This document shows positions 8,895 through 17,032 of a stretch of DNA of 64,000 nt, in pieces. The notes beneath the pieces were generated by a model. It made no database searches and had not been told where the DNA came from. It saw only the letters and a program-made list of their open reading frames with translations. The stretch is from JAFDZW01 sp964404255 (lineage in GTDB: Bacteria; Bacteroidota; Ignavibacteria; Palsa-1295): contig CAYOJJ010000001.1 of the NCBI GenBank assembly GCA_964404255.1, positions 248,001 through 312,000 on the forward strand, in the 5' to 3' direction. Numbering within the stretch: position 1 is the first letter of the stretch; each line of letters opens with the position of its first letter. A program made the position numbers and the translations under genes.

Positions 8895-9284
8895 ATGAAA
8901 ACGACAAGCATTATAAGTATCCTGGCAGTACTACTGATCGGCTGTACTTCGAAGAACGATGCACCACAGCCTACGCATAACGACTCGATTATTACGGCTC
9001 CTATAGCTCCGGCAAAAGATACAACGGTCCAGGCGCCGGCCGATCCTGCTACCGGCTTACTTATCGATCATGCCCGCATGCGAACACCTCAGCATGATAA
9101 GCTCCTCGAACGCTTTAAGCCGTCTGAGGTCGTGCAGATCTACCATGATTTCAAACCGCTTCGCAAACCGGGTATCACCAAAGAGCAAGTAGATACGTAC
9201 CTGAAGCAGAAGAATATTACACTCGATGAATTAACGGCCGTGCTGGAGGAAGGCGATCTCCTCGGCTGGAACAAAACAAAATAA
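8895..9284 (+). CDS. Small exported lipoprotein of unknown function
   Basis: 129 residues. The N-terminus MKTTSIISILAVLLIGCTS is a clear lipoprotein signal with Cys at residue 17. A Pro/Ala/Thr-rich linker of about 40 residues follows, then a compact, mainly helical domain (DHARMRTPQHDKLLERF to the end) containing two predicted helices with RKPGITKEQVDTYLKQK and TLDELTAVLEEGD. No known family was recognised. An AAGAAGAAG stretch just before the ATG may serve as ribosome site. The stop codon is separated by one base from the EamA gene, so the two are probably co-transcribed. Inverted repeats (ATAGAATC/GATTCTAT) sit at 8859-8883. Confidence 0.7.
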   Translation: MKTTSIISILAVLLIGCTSKNDAPQPTHNDSIITAPIAPAKDTTVQAPADPATGLLIDHARMRTPQHDKLLERFKPSEVVQIYHDFKPLRKPGITKEQVDTYLKQKNITLDELTAVLEEGDLLGWNKTK

Positions 9285-9285
9285 T

Positions 9286-10179
9286 ATGACGGCTGCAAAA
9301 CGGAGCGGCTCCTGGTATGTGATCGTTGCGGCGCTTCTCTGGAGCACGGGCGGCTTCTTTATCAAGGATGTATCGCTCGATGGCTTCGGAGTTTCGCTTT
9401 GGCGCAGTCTCTTTGCTTCACTCACACTATTCATTATTTTCAGGCTTCGGATCGCGAAGAAAGAGAGCACCCGGGCCGGAGGCTGGTTTAGCTGGCGAAC
9501 CATCGGTACGGCATTGGTCTATTCCGGATTACTCATTTTATTCGTGCTGGCCACCAAACTCACGACCAGCGCGAATGCTATCTTCCTGCAGTACACGGCG
9601 CCGATCTATGTCTTATTTTTCGAGCCGATCATTTCCAGATCGAAGATCAAACGCGGCGATATAGTTGCGGTACTAATTACGATCTCGGCAATGGGGCTAT
9701 TCTTCGTCGGGAAGTTCGATACCAGCTCCACCCTCGGCAATACGCTGGCGTTATTAAGTGGTGTTTGTTTCGCTGCTTATGCACTGCTATTAAAACATGA
9801 AAAGACCGATGAGCAGATGAGGTGGCAATCGGTTATCGTCGGTCATGGTATAATCGTACTGCTGATGCTGATACTTTGGGGAATGGGAGTAACGAATCCT
9901 GTTCCTCATGCTGCAAAGGAGCTGTTCGAACTGGCATATCTCGGTATTTTCCAGATCGGCGTTGCGTATGCCTTATTCACAACGGGCATTCATTACATTC
10001 GGGCGCTCGATGCTTTGCTTTTATCGATGATCGAGCCGGTGCTCAATCCGGTATGGGTGTTCATCGGTATCGGCGAAACACCGACGTTCTGGGCAATCGT
10101 CGGCGGAGCCATTATCCTTACCGTCTCGGCCGTAAGAACCTATCGTGAAGGCAAAGCGGATTTAGTACCCGCCGAATAA
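9286..10179 (+). CDS. EamA/RhaT-type drug/metabolite exporter
   Basis: 297 residues with ten hydrophobic segments arranged as two EamA repeats. It opens with GSWYVIVAALLWSTGGFFIKD, the typical first helix, and the second repeat ends with ALLLSMIEPVLNPVWVFIGIGETP, the usual signature near the last two helices. Family members are inner-membrane exporters of amino acids or other small metabolites; the substrate is unknown. It starts one base after the stop of the small lipoprotein gene. Its 3' end overlaps the convergent PiT gene by 18 bases. Confidence 0.85.
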   Translation: MTAAKRSGSWYVIVAALLWSTGGFFIKDVSLDGFGVSLWRSLFASLTLFIIFRLRIAKKESTRAGGWFSWRTIGTALVYSGLLILFVLATKLTTSANAIFLQYTAPIYVLFFEPIISRSKIKRGDIVAVLITISAMGLFFVGKFDTSSTLGNTLALLSGVCFAAYALLLKHEKTDEQMRWQSVIVGHGIIVLLMLILWGMGVTNPVPHAAKELFELAYLGIFQIGVAYALFTTGIHYIRALDALLLSMIEPVLNPVWVFIGIGETPTFWAIVGGAIILTVSAVRTYREGKADLVPAE

Positions 10180-11154
10180 CTGAATAACATAGTAAGCTCC
10201 GCCTGCAATAGCAGCCGAAGCGGGGATTGTTAGTACCCACGCCCACACAATTCTTGTAGCAACTCCCCAGCGAACCGCCGAAGCGCGCTTCAACGATCCT
10301 ACGCCAACAATAGCACCGGTGATCGTATGAGTGGTAGAGACCGGAATACCGGCAGCAGCCGAACCAAGTAACGTAACGGCGGCGGCAGTCTCTGCCGAAA
10401 ATCCGCCGATCGGCTTTAGCGCAGTGATCTTCATTCCCATCGTTTTAACGATACGCCAGCCTCCGGAAAGCGTACCGAGACCGATCGCAGCATGAGCGGC
10501 CAGGATAACCCACATCGGAATATCGAAGGTTGGAATCAGCTTATTCGCAAAGAGCACTCCGGCAATAATGCCCATCGTTTTCTGTGCATCGTTAGTCCCA
10601 TGGCCAAGGGAATAGGCCGCCGCACTAAAAAGCTGTCCGCGTCGAAACCACTTATCAACCGTGAATGGCGATTGCCTTCTGACAAGATAGGAAACACCGA
10701 ACATCAGAAAGAACCCAAGCACCATTCCGATAAGCGGCGATAGGACGATAAAGAGCAAGGTCTTTATCCAACCTGACGCTATGACCACACTCAACGTCCC
10801 ACTCTTAGCAACTGCTGCACCGGCATAGGCGCCAATGAGTGCATGGGAAGAGCTTGTTGGCAAGCCGAGCCACCAGGTAATAAGATCCCAGGCAATAGCG
10901 CCGATAAGCCCTGCGAGGATCACGTACGAGGTAACGACCGATATATCGATCATACCGGATCCGATCGTCTTTGCAACACCCGTTCCAAACCCAAAGGCTG
11001 CAACGAAGTTAAAGAATGCTGCCCATAGCACTGCCTGCCCCGGGGTTAAGACTCTCGTCGATACAACTGTTGCGATCGAATTAGCTGCATCGTGAAAGCC
11101 ATTGATATAATCGAAGATCAGCGCGATCGCGATTACGATAATTACTAACGTCAT
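10162..11154 (-). CDS. pit: PiT-family low-affinity inorganic phosphate transporter
   Basis: 330 residues, about ten membrane segments. The two PiT signature repeats are visible: FDYINGFHDAANSIATVV near residue 15 in the N-terminal half and SLGHGTNDAQKTMGII in the second half. PiT carriers take up metal-phosphate or phosphate with protons or sodium at high external phosphate. The gene sits 15 bases downstream of a DUF47/PhoU-like gene, the usual two-gene PiT module. Together with the adjacent Pst system this gives low- and high-affinity uptake side by side. Confidence 0.93.
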   Translation of the reverse strand: MTLVIIVIAIALIFDYINGFHDAANSIATVVSTRVLTPGQAVLWAAFFNFVAAFGFGTGVAKTIGSGMIDISVVTSYVILAGLIGAIAWDLITWWLGLPTSSSHALIGAYAGAAVAKSGTLSVVIASGWIKTLLFIVLSPLIGMVLGFFLMFGVSYLVRRQSPFTVDKWFRRGQLFSAAAYSLGHGTNDAQKTMGIIAGVLFANKLIPTFDIPMWVILAAHAAIGLGTLSGGWRIVKTMGMKITALKPIGGFSAETAAAVTLLGSAAAGIPVSTTHTITGAIVGVGSLKRASAVRWGVATRIVWAWVLTIPASAAIAGGAYYVIQLFGGY

Positions 11155-11169
11155 ACTGCTCGCTTCTGC

Positions 11170-11823
11170 TTAGGCGTACTTAATGACGACACTTTCGATC
11201 AGGTTGGCGACATGCTCGCACCGATCGATCGCCTCTTCGATATCGCTGAGGATCTCCTTGAGCTTGATAAGCATGATCGGGTCTTTTTGTTCGCGAAAGA
11301 GACGGGCAATGGCATTATGATAAATATCGTCGCCGGCATTTTCACACGTATTGACGTGCTCGCAAAGCGTTTTGATGCGGGCGACGTGCTCGGTCTTCAA
11401 CCCACTTAACATGGGTACTGCTTCGCTGAGATCTTTTACCGCACTGCAGAGCGTATCGGAAAGATCGCGGAATTCGTTCGGGAAGACGGTGACTTCATAT
11501 AAAACGGTTCGAAGCGCCACATCCTCCATGAGGTCGAGGATGTCGTCGAGCCGGGCCGCAAGAGCGTGGATATCTTCGCGGTCGATGGGGGTAATAAACG
11601 TCTGGGAGACGTCATTAAAAATGTCATGGGTGATCAGATCGCCGCGGTGTTCGGCATCTTCGATCTGGGAGATAAGGATCTTACGCTCCGATTCGCTTGA
11701 GGCATCGAGCAGTTTTCGCAGATTCTGCGCTGCCGATTCAATATTACCTACATTCGCGGTAAAGAGATCGAAAAAACGGTTCTCTTTCGGTAATAGCCTG
11801 CTCAGGAACGATACAAAGCCCAT
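11170..11823 (-). CDS. DUF47 / TIGR00153-type PhoU-like Pit accessory protein
   Basis: 217 residues, almost all helical, with no signal peptide or membrane segment. It carries the family pattern: a Phe-rich start (LSRLLPKENRFFDLF), EDAEHRGDLITHDIFNDV near residue 70 and FITPIDREDIHALAARLDDILDLMED, cut here into shorter recognisable blocks. DUF47 proteins are PhoU relatives, bind metals and are encoded next to PiT carriers, where they are thought to regulate the carrier. Directly upstream of pit, so probably one operon. The promoter region (11824-11914) holds a 23-bp imperfect palindrome. Confidence 0.88.
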   Translation of the reverse strand: MGFVSFLSRLLPKENRFFDLFTANVGNIESAAQNLRKLLDASSESERKILISQIEDAEHRGDLITHDIFNDVSQTFITPIDREDIHALAARLDDILDLMEDVALRTVLYEVTVFPNEFRDLSDTLCSAVKDLSEAVPMLSGLKTEHVARIKTLCEHVNTCENAGDDIYHNAIARLFREQKDPIMLIKLKEILSDIEEAIDRCEHVANLIESVVIKYA

Positions 11824-11852
11824 AAGTTAAATAATAAATACGAAATTATTAT

Positions 11853-11875
11853 GGCAAAATTATGAAAATTTTACC
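11853..11875 (-). promoter_or_regulatory. Imperfect palindrome with embedded -7 box upstream of DUF47-pit
   Basis: A 23-bp imperfect palindrome, half-sites GGCAAAATTA and GGTAAAATTTT on opposite strands. The minus-strand TAATTTTG at 11855-11862 fits the TAnnTTTG -7 consensus, so a bound protein would cover the promoter. The half-site resembles the two repeats ahead of the phosphate porin (18707-18754). Confidence 0.4.
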
Positions 11876-11900
11876 TACTTATGGGCAGAAACTATAAAAA

Positions 11901-11916
11901 GGCGGTTTTGACCGTC
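11901..11916 (-). terminator. Possible terminator after phoU
   Basis: On the minus strand a short hairpin (ACGGT, loop CAAA, ACCG-type arm with one mismatch) is followed by TTTTT. It overlaps the phoU stop codon and would separate the pst-phoU operon from the DUF47-pit pair. Confidence 0.45.
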
Positions 11917-12640
11917 AGTCTTCTTTGGAAAGGATCGATTCCGTTGATTGGTGCTTAAGCATTTTTGCCTCGACGATAAAAATAACGTCTTCGGCAATAT
12001 TGGTCGCATGGTCAGCCAGACGCTCGACATGGCGAAGCAGACCCATTGCATGGGCAGCCGGCTCGATCTGAAGCGGATCGCGCTTCATTTCATCGATCAG
12101 AATATCGAAAGCCCGGTGGGCAGCTTTATCGATGGCATCTTCGCGGTCGAACAGTGTGCGGGCAAGATTTGCATCGTTATTAATAAAGGCATCAAAGGCG
12201 AGTCGCGAAGTGCGATGGGCTTCTTCGATCATCGTCTTTAAGCCGGTACGTTCGAGCATATCGATCTGGCCTTCGAGCGCTTCGGTGCGCTCGGCAATGT
12301 TGACGGCAATATCGCCAATGCGCTCGAATTCGGAGTCGATCCGCATGGCGGCGATAAGCTTGCGAAGATCGGTTGCTACCGGCTGGGTGAGCGCGAGAAT
12401 ACGCTGGCAAAGGGCATCGACCATCAGATCGTATTCGTTGACGCGCGTTTCCCGTTTAATGACAAAGCGGGCCGATTCATGATCGCCCGTCAGTACGGCA
12501 CGCGAAGCAAGTTCGATTTGCTCATCGACAAGCGATCCCATCCTGATAAGCAGGGCACGAAGCTTATCGAGTTCATCCTCAAAATGGCGGTGGACCCGTG
12601 AGGCGGCGGCTTGAAATTCTCCGATACTATCTATACTCAT
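11915..12640 (-). CDS. phoU: Phosphate signalling and transport regulator PhoU
   Basis: 241 residues forming two three-helix PhoU repeats. The repeats are marked by RESARFVIKRETRVNEYD-like and LFDREDAIDKAAHRAFD segments with the ExxxD metal-site pattern, and by MRIDSEFERIGDIAVNIAER and LLRHVERLADHATNIAED, which match the conserved E-R-I-G-D / E-R-x-x-D-H-A-x-N motifs. In known systems PhoU links the Pst importer to the PhoR kinase and restrains phosphate uptake. An AGGAGA ribosome site lies ahead of the ATG. It is last in the pst operon, 20 bases after pstB. No phoR or phoB gene lies in the window. Confidence 0.95.
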   Translation of the reverse strand: MSIDSIGEFQAAASRVHRHFEDELDKLRALLIRMGSLVDEQIELASRAVLTGDHESARFVIKRETRVNEYDLMVDALCQRILALTQPVATDLRKLIAAMRIDSEFERIGDIAVNIAERTEALEGQIDMLERTGLKTMIEEAHRTSRLAFDAFINNDANLARTLFDREDAIDKAAHRAFDILIDEMKRDPLQIEPAAHAMGLLRHVERLADHATNIAEDVIFIVEAKMLKHQSTESILSKED

Positions 12641-12660
12641 GGTGGTTTATCTCCTACAGC

Positions 12661-13506
12661 TTATCCGAAACGTCCGGTGATGTAATCTTCGGTTTGTTTT
12701 TTTACAGGTTTGGTGAACATATCGCGGGTATCGCCGGCTTCGATGAGTTCGCCAAGATAGAAAAAGGCGGTGACATCGCTTACACGGGCGGCCTGCTGCA
12801 TATTATGTGTTACGATAGCGATCGTATAATTATGCTTGAGTTCGAAAATAAGCTCTTCGATCTTTGCCGTGCTGATCGGGTCGAGAGCGCTGGCCGGCTC
12901 ATCCATTAATAATACTTCCGGGCTCGTTGCGAGGGCACGCGCTATACAAAGACGCTGCTGCTGGCCGCCGGAAAGCCCAAGGGCCGAGTGGTGCAGGCGG
13001 TCTTTTACTTCTTCCCACAGTGCCGATTGCTGCAAACTGCGCTCGACGAGTTCATTAAGCGTCTGCTTATTTTTCTCCCCCAAAATTTTCGGGCCATAGG
13101 CAACATTCTCCCAGATCGACTTCGGAAACGGGTTCGATTTCTGGAAGACCATCCCGACGCGTTTGCGAAGCTCGACGACATCAAGGCGAGAATCGTAGAT
13201 ATTCACCCCATCGATAACTGCATCGCCGGTGATCTTGCAGCCGACGATCGTATCGTTCATGCGATTGAGTGTGCGAAGGTATGTCGATTTTCCACATCCC
13301 GAAGGGCCAATGAATGCCGTGACGCGGTTCGTTGGGATATCGAGCGTTATATCGCGCAAGGCATGCTTTTCCCCATAAAAGAGGTTAAGGTTTTTTGTCG
13401 AGACTTTTACCGAGTGGTACATATTGCTTTGTTCATGGCTCGTAACCGGTGCCACTTTATCAACGCGCACCTGAGGCGTTTGTTCCTGAGCTACTGGTTC
13501 TAACAT
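12661..13506 (-). CDS. pstB: Phosphate ABC transporter ATP-binding subunit PstB
   Basis: 281 residues. The nucleotide-binding domain is complete: Walker A GPSGCGKS, Q-loop VFQKSNPFPKSIWEN, signature LSGGQQQR, Walker B VLLMDEPASALD, and H-loop IVTHNMQQAARV. It powers phosphate import by PstCA with PstS. The first 28 residues before MYHSVKVSTKNLNL are an extra, Pro/Gln/Val-rich extension; starting at that Met (13422) would give the usual PstB length of about 253. A good ribosome site (GGAGATAGGAAG) precedes ATG 13506, so the longer form is kept. Confidence 0.96.
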   Translation of the reverse strand: MLEPVAQEQTPQVRVDKVAPVTSHEQSNMYHSVKVSTKNLNLFYGEKHALRDITLDIPTNRVTAFIGPSGCGKSTYLRTLNRMNDTIVGCKITGDAVIDGVNIYDSRLDVVELRKRVGMVFQKSNPFPKSIWENVAYGPKILGEKNKQTLNELVERSLQQSALWEEVKDRLHHSALGLSGGQQQRLCIARALATSPEVLLMDEPASALDPISTAKIEELIFELKHNYTIAIVTHNMQQAARVSDVTAFFYLGELIEAGDTRDMFTKPVKKQTEDYITGRFG

Positions 13507-13519
13507 CTCTTCCTATCTC

Positions 13520-14482
13520 CTATCCTAATTGTTGCTTGTTTCTTAAGCGCGACCGTAAGATCACCGCAACCAAATTCAGCGAGAACGTCAATGCCAGAAG
13601 CACCAGCGTCGTCGCATATTGCAGTGGTATGGTTTTATCGACATTTGCCGACTGAGTAGCCAATACATAAATATGATACCCAAGATGCATAAACTGATGA
13701 GAGAGCGACGAGGGTATCTGGGGTAAAAAGAAGGCCGCTCCGGTAAAGAGGATCGGCGCGACTTCACCGGCGCCGCGGCTGATTGCCAGGATCATGCCGG
13801 TAAGAATGCCGGACATCGAGCTTGGCAATACGATCTTGCGAATCGTCTGCAATCTGGTTGCCCCGAGAGCAAGTGAAGCATCTCGCCACTCTCTCGGTAC
13901 ATTGCGAATTGCTTCTTCGACCGAGACGATCACGACCGGCATGGTTAGCAAGCCCATCGTCATCGAAGCCCAGAGAATATTCGGCTGCCCCCAGACAAGG
14001 GTGCCGGGATTAGCAATCGAATCGATTCCTTTGCCAACGAACTGCACAAAGAAACCGAGACCGAATAACCCGAAGACGATCGAAGGGATACTGGCAAGCG
14101 TATTGACAGCGAATCTGATAGCCCGGGCAAAGATCGAAGTTGGCTTTGCATATTCGGAAAGATAGATCGCCGTGATCGTACCGAGCGGTACTGCCATCAG
14201 CGACATCAATAAGGTCATTAGTACCGTACCGATGATAGCCGGATAGATACCACCTTCCATCATACCTTCCTTCGGAGCTTCCGTCAGAAATTCCCAGGTA
14301 AGATGATCCCATCCTCCGATAACGACCGTTACGATGATCGTAATGACGATCGCAACAATAATAAGTGCAGCAGCACCGGTCAATCCTCCGGAAAGACCGC
14401 CAAGCAGCCGTCGCTTCAGCGAGGCGCTTGCCAACAGGCTGTTATCGGCCCTGGATGCGTTTAATGAGACGCTTACGGACAT
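13520..14482 (-). CDS. pstA: Phosphate ABC transporter permease PstA
   Basis: 320 residues with six membrane segments and the binding-protein-dependent transport domain. The EAA coupling loop reads EEAIRNVPREWRDASLALGA, followed by the ATRLQTIRKIVLPSSMSGI segment. An ISRGAGEVAPILFTGAA segment matches PstA proteins. It pairs with PstC to form the membrane channel of the high-affinity importer. Its first 41 bases overlap the 3' end of pstC in another frame, indicating translational coupling. pstB follows 13 bases downstream. Confidence 0.95.
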   Translation of the reverse strand: MSVSVSLNASRADNSLLASASLKRRLLGGLSGGLTGAAALIIVAIVITIIVTVVIGGWDHLTWEFLTEAPKEGMMEGGIYPAIIGTVLMTLLMSLMAVPLGTITAIYLSEYAKPTSIFARAIRFAVNTLASIPSIVFGLFGLGFFVQFVGKGIDSIANPGTLVWGQPNILWASMTMGLLTMPVVIVSVEEAIRNVPREWRDASLALGATRLQTIRKIVLPSSMSGILTGMILAISRGAGEVAPILFTGAAFFLPQIPSSLSHQFMHLGYHIYVLATQSANVDKTIPLQYATTLVLLALTFSLNLVAVILRSRLRNKQQLG

Positions 14483-16046
14483 AGAATTCTACCAGTGCAT
14501 TAAGTAAGAATGTGAAGACGAATAGCAACGCACCAATTAAGAAAAGAATGGTGTAGTGCTGATCGCCAAAAACTACTTCCGCCATTTCCGCGCCGATCGT
14601 TGCAGCGAAGGTGCGGACGGGCTCGAAAGGGTTTGCACTTGAAAGCGAAGCATTACCGGTTGCCATCAGGGCGATCATCGTTTCGCCGAACGCACGGCCA
14701 AAGCCCAGAATGATCGCAGCAAAGACACCGGGTATCGCTGATGGTAATACGACACGAAAAGCTGTTTGCCACTTTGTAGCTCCAAGCGCCGTACTGGCAT
14801 CGCGTAATTGCTGAGGCACTGCCGTTAAGGCATCTTCGCTGATGGTATAAATGATCGGGATAATGGCAAAGCTCATCGCAATACCACCGACAAAAGCATT
14901 GAGCCGGAATTGGTATCCGAAGATACTTTGCAAAACCGTTGCCATGACGATGAGTGCAAAGAAGCCGACGACAACACTTGGAAGGCCGGCCAGGAGTTCG
15001 ATGATCGGCTTCAGTGTCTCGCGAGCCCATTTCGGGGCAAAGGTACTCGTGAAGATCGCAGCAAGAATAGCAAGGGGCGCTCCGAAGAGGATAGAAAGCA
15101 ATGTTACTTTGAGCGTACCAATAAATAAGGGTACGAATCCGAATTTCGGGACGGTAGAAACGGGCTGCCAATTAGTGCCAAAAAATAGCGAGGAGAAATC
15201 GGTCGCATGAGCACGTTCAGTGGAATCGCGTTTCTCTTTTGCAGCAGCGCTATCGGCTTCTGCTTTCGATGCAAGAAGGCTCGCCGAATCTATTGCGGCA
15301 ACTACCGGCGTGGACGAGACGCTATCCTTGCGAACCACTGCCGTCGATTTTTGTCCGGGAATAGTAGCAACACCTCCCTTTTCATCGGCGAACGGATCAT
15401 AGACTTCCTGCTCCACTTTGCCATCGCCGGTTGTCGTAAAGACTTTGCCTTTCTTTGGCTCATTCGATGCGGTAGGTTTAGCTTTAGCAGTAGTATCTTT
15501 TACCGCGGCAAGCGGAGCTGCTTTCTTTGCCGGAGCTTTCTTAACTTCTTCTACTGCTTCCTTCTTTACTTCTTTTTTAGGAGCTTCTTCTTTTTTTGCA
15601 TTGGGGGTATTATCGGCCGCAGGAGTATCCTCGGCAAACGGGTCGTACACTTCCTGTTCTACCGTGCCACCATTTTTGGTAAGCTCTTTCTTTTTACCGC
15701 TTGCATCTATTTTCACGGTAATATCGGTGCCTTTTATACCTTCCTTCGATTTAATAACACCGACGGTTTTCATCGAAGAGAATGCCGTATCTGCTGGAGA
15801 TACTTTTACAGAAGTATCTGCCTTCGCGGTTGCAGCGACGTGGCTTGAATCGGCAACCGTAACCACTTCCGGTTTCGAGGGTCCGAAAAATACCGGAGAA
15901 GCTTCGCGAAAGACGAAGACGAAGATCAGTATGATCGCGGCAAAAGAAACGAACGAAAGGATACGAATCAATGCTTCGATAACCTGTTCGCCGATGCGTT
16001 TCTTTTTACCGAGCGTCAGAGGCTTCGGTGGATTGATTGGTGACAT
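14442..16046 (-). CDS. pstC: Phosphate ABC transporter permease PstC with large N-terminal insertion
   Basis: 534 residues, against roughly 300-320 for most PstC. Residues 20-50 form the first membrane helix. Residues about 57-282 are an inserted Lys/Ala/Glu/Pro-rich, low-complexity stretch that should lie in the periplasm, with two exact copies of VEQEVYDPFA (129-138 and 211-220). Residues about 300-534 are a normal permease domain, with the EAA loop SEDALTAVPQQLRDASTALG and the FGRAFGETMIALM segment of PstC. The downstream domain is intact, so it should form the channel with PstA. An AAGGATG ribosome site precedes the ATG. The insertion is the odd feature; there is no frameshift, and its reading frame is continuous with both flanks. 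Confidence 0.93.
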   Translation of the reverse strand: MSPINPPKPLTLGKKKRIGEQVIEALIRILSFVSFAAIILIFVFVFREASPVFFGPSKPEVVTVADSSHVAATAKADTSVKVSPADTAFSSMKTVGVIKSKEGIKGTDITVKIDASGKKKELTKNGGTVEQEVYDPFAEDTPAADNTPNAKKEEAPKKEVKKEAVEEVKKAPAKKAAPLAAVKDTTAKAKPTASNEPKKGKVFTTTGDGKVEQEVYDPFADEKGGVATIPGQKSTAVVRKDSVSSTPVVAAIDSASLLASKAEADSAAAKEKRDSTERAHATDFSSLFFGTNWQPVSTVPKFGFVPLFIGTLKVTLLSILFGAPLAILAAIFTSTFAPKWARETLKPIIELLAGLPSVVVGFFALIVMATVLQSIFGYQFRLNAFVGGIAMSFAIIPIIYTISEDALTAVPQQLRDASTALGATKWQTAFRVVLPSAIPGVFAAIILGFGRAFGETMIALMATGNASLSSANPFEPVRTFAATIGAEMAEVVFGDQHYTILFLIGALLFVFTFLLNALVEFYVRKRLIKRIQGR

Positions 16047-16084
16047 TATGATACATCCTTAATATGGTGACTGTAGTAAAAAGT

Positions 16085-16132
16085 CGTACCCGGAGAGCTT
16101 GCCGATCTATGCGGAGTGCTCTCCGGGATACG
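16085..16132 (-). other. Stable hairpin between pstS and pstC
   Basis: Arms 16085-16098 and 16118-16132 pair over 14 bp with a single bulged base, and a 19-base loop. On the transcribed strand it is followed by CTTTTTAC. It lies between the pstS stop and the pstC start, where such stems commonly protect the 3' end of the binding-protein message and partly terminate, giving more PstS than membrane subunits. Confidence 0.7.
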
Positions 16133-16150
16133 TATGTCACCACAAAAAAG

Positions 16151-16993
16151 TTAGCGAACCGGGAAAAACCCTTCGTTCTTTACGACAGCCTGGCCATCCG
16201 GTCCGAGGATCCACTTGATGTATTCCTGCAGTGTGCCGGTGGGCTTCTGACGTAAGTAAATGTATAAGAAGCGGGTGATCGGGTAATTACCGGTCTTTAC
16301 ATTTTCTTCGGTTGGCTTATAAGCAGTACCGGAAGCTTCGATCTTCACGGCACATTCTTTAATACCTTTTGCATAGCCGGCACCGCCATATCCGATACCA
16401 TTCACATCGCGCTTGACGGCGTTCACGACAGCAGCAGTACCCGGAAGGGTCTGCGTGGAGCTGGCATAATCTTCATCGTTGAGTACGCGCTCTTTGAAGA
16501 ACGAGTAGGTACCCGAGCTATTCTCACGACCGTAAAGAATGATCGGAGCATCGGAGCCGCCAACTTCTTTCCAGTTCTTGATCTGGCCGGTATAGATACC
16601 TTTGAGCTGGGCAAAGCTGAGTTCGGTTACCGGATTGCCTTCGTTAAGATACACCGTAAGACCGTCCTTAGCAGTACGAATTTCAATACCGGTCGAGCCA
16701 TAGCGTTCGCGGAGTTTGAGCTTCTCGGCATCTTTCATCGGGCGCGATGCATCGCAGACATCGATTGTGCCGTTGATAAGAGCGCTGATGCCCGTGCCCG
16801 ATCCGCCGCCATTCACCTGGATATTGACACCCGGATGTTCCTTCATATACTTTTCAGCCCAGCGCTGAGCGAGCTGAACCATGGTATCCGAGCCTTTGAC
16901 GGTGATCGTCTCTGCCGGTGCGAAAACGAAGCCAACTGCTGCTGCAAAAAGGGCTGCAACAACGGTCAATTTCGCAATTAAAGAGGTTTTCAT
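16151..16993 (-). CDS. pstS: Phosphate-binding periplasmic protein PstS
   Basis: 280 residues with a signal peptide (first 23 or so residues, ending VGFVFAPAE). The PBP-like fold is shown by TVKGSDTMVQLAQRWAEKY, the phosphate-contacting loops NGGGSGTGISALINGT and YGRENSSGTYSFFKE, and ASRPMKDAEK. It captures phosphate in the periplasm and delivers it to PstCA. An AAAGGAAT ribosome site precedes the ATG. It lies 39 bases downstream of the phosphate porin gene, with no separate promoter motif seen, so co-transcription with the porin is likely. Confidence 0.94.
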   Translation of the reverse strand: MKTSLIAKLTVVAALFAAAVGFVFAPAETITVKGSDTMVQLAQRWAEKYMKEHPGVNIQVNGGGSGTGISALINGTIDVCDASRPMKDAEKLKLRERYGSTGIEIRTAKDGLTVYLNEGNPVTELSFAQLKGIYTGQIKNWKEVGGSDAPIILYGRENSSGTYSFFKERVLNDEDYASSTQTLPGTAAVVNAVKRDVNGIGYGGAGYAKGIKECAVKIEASGTAYKPTEENVKTGNYPITRFLYIYLRQKPTGTLQEYIKWILGPDGQAVVKNEGFFPVR

Positions 16994-17032
16994 ATTCTAA
17001 ATTCCTTTACTTTCAGTTCTTGTATCCTATGA

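Noticed and set aside
15207..15848. Long plus-strand open frame (213 codons) within the pstC gene
   Set aside because: It lies opposite a well-supported gene, has a Cys/Phe-rich composition and no family marks. It is a shadow of the Lys/Ala-rich insertion.
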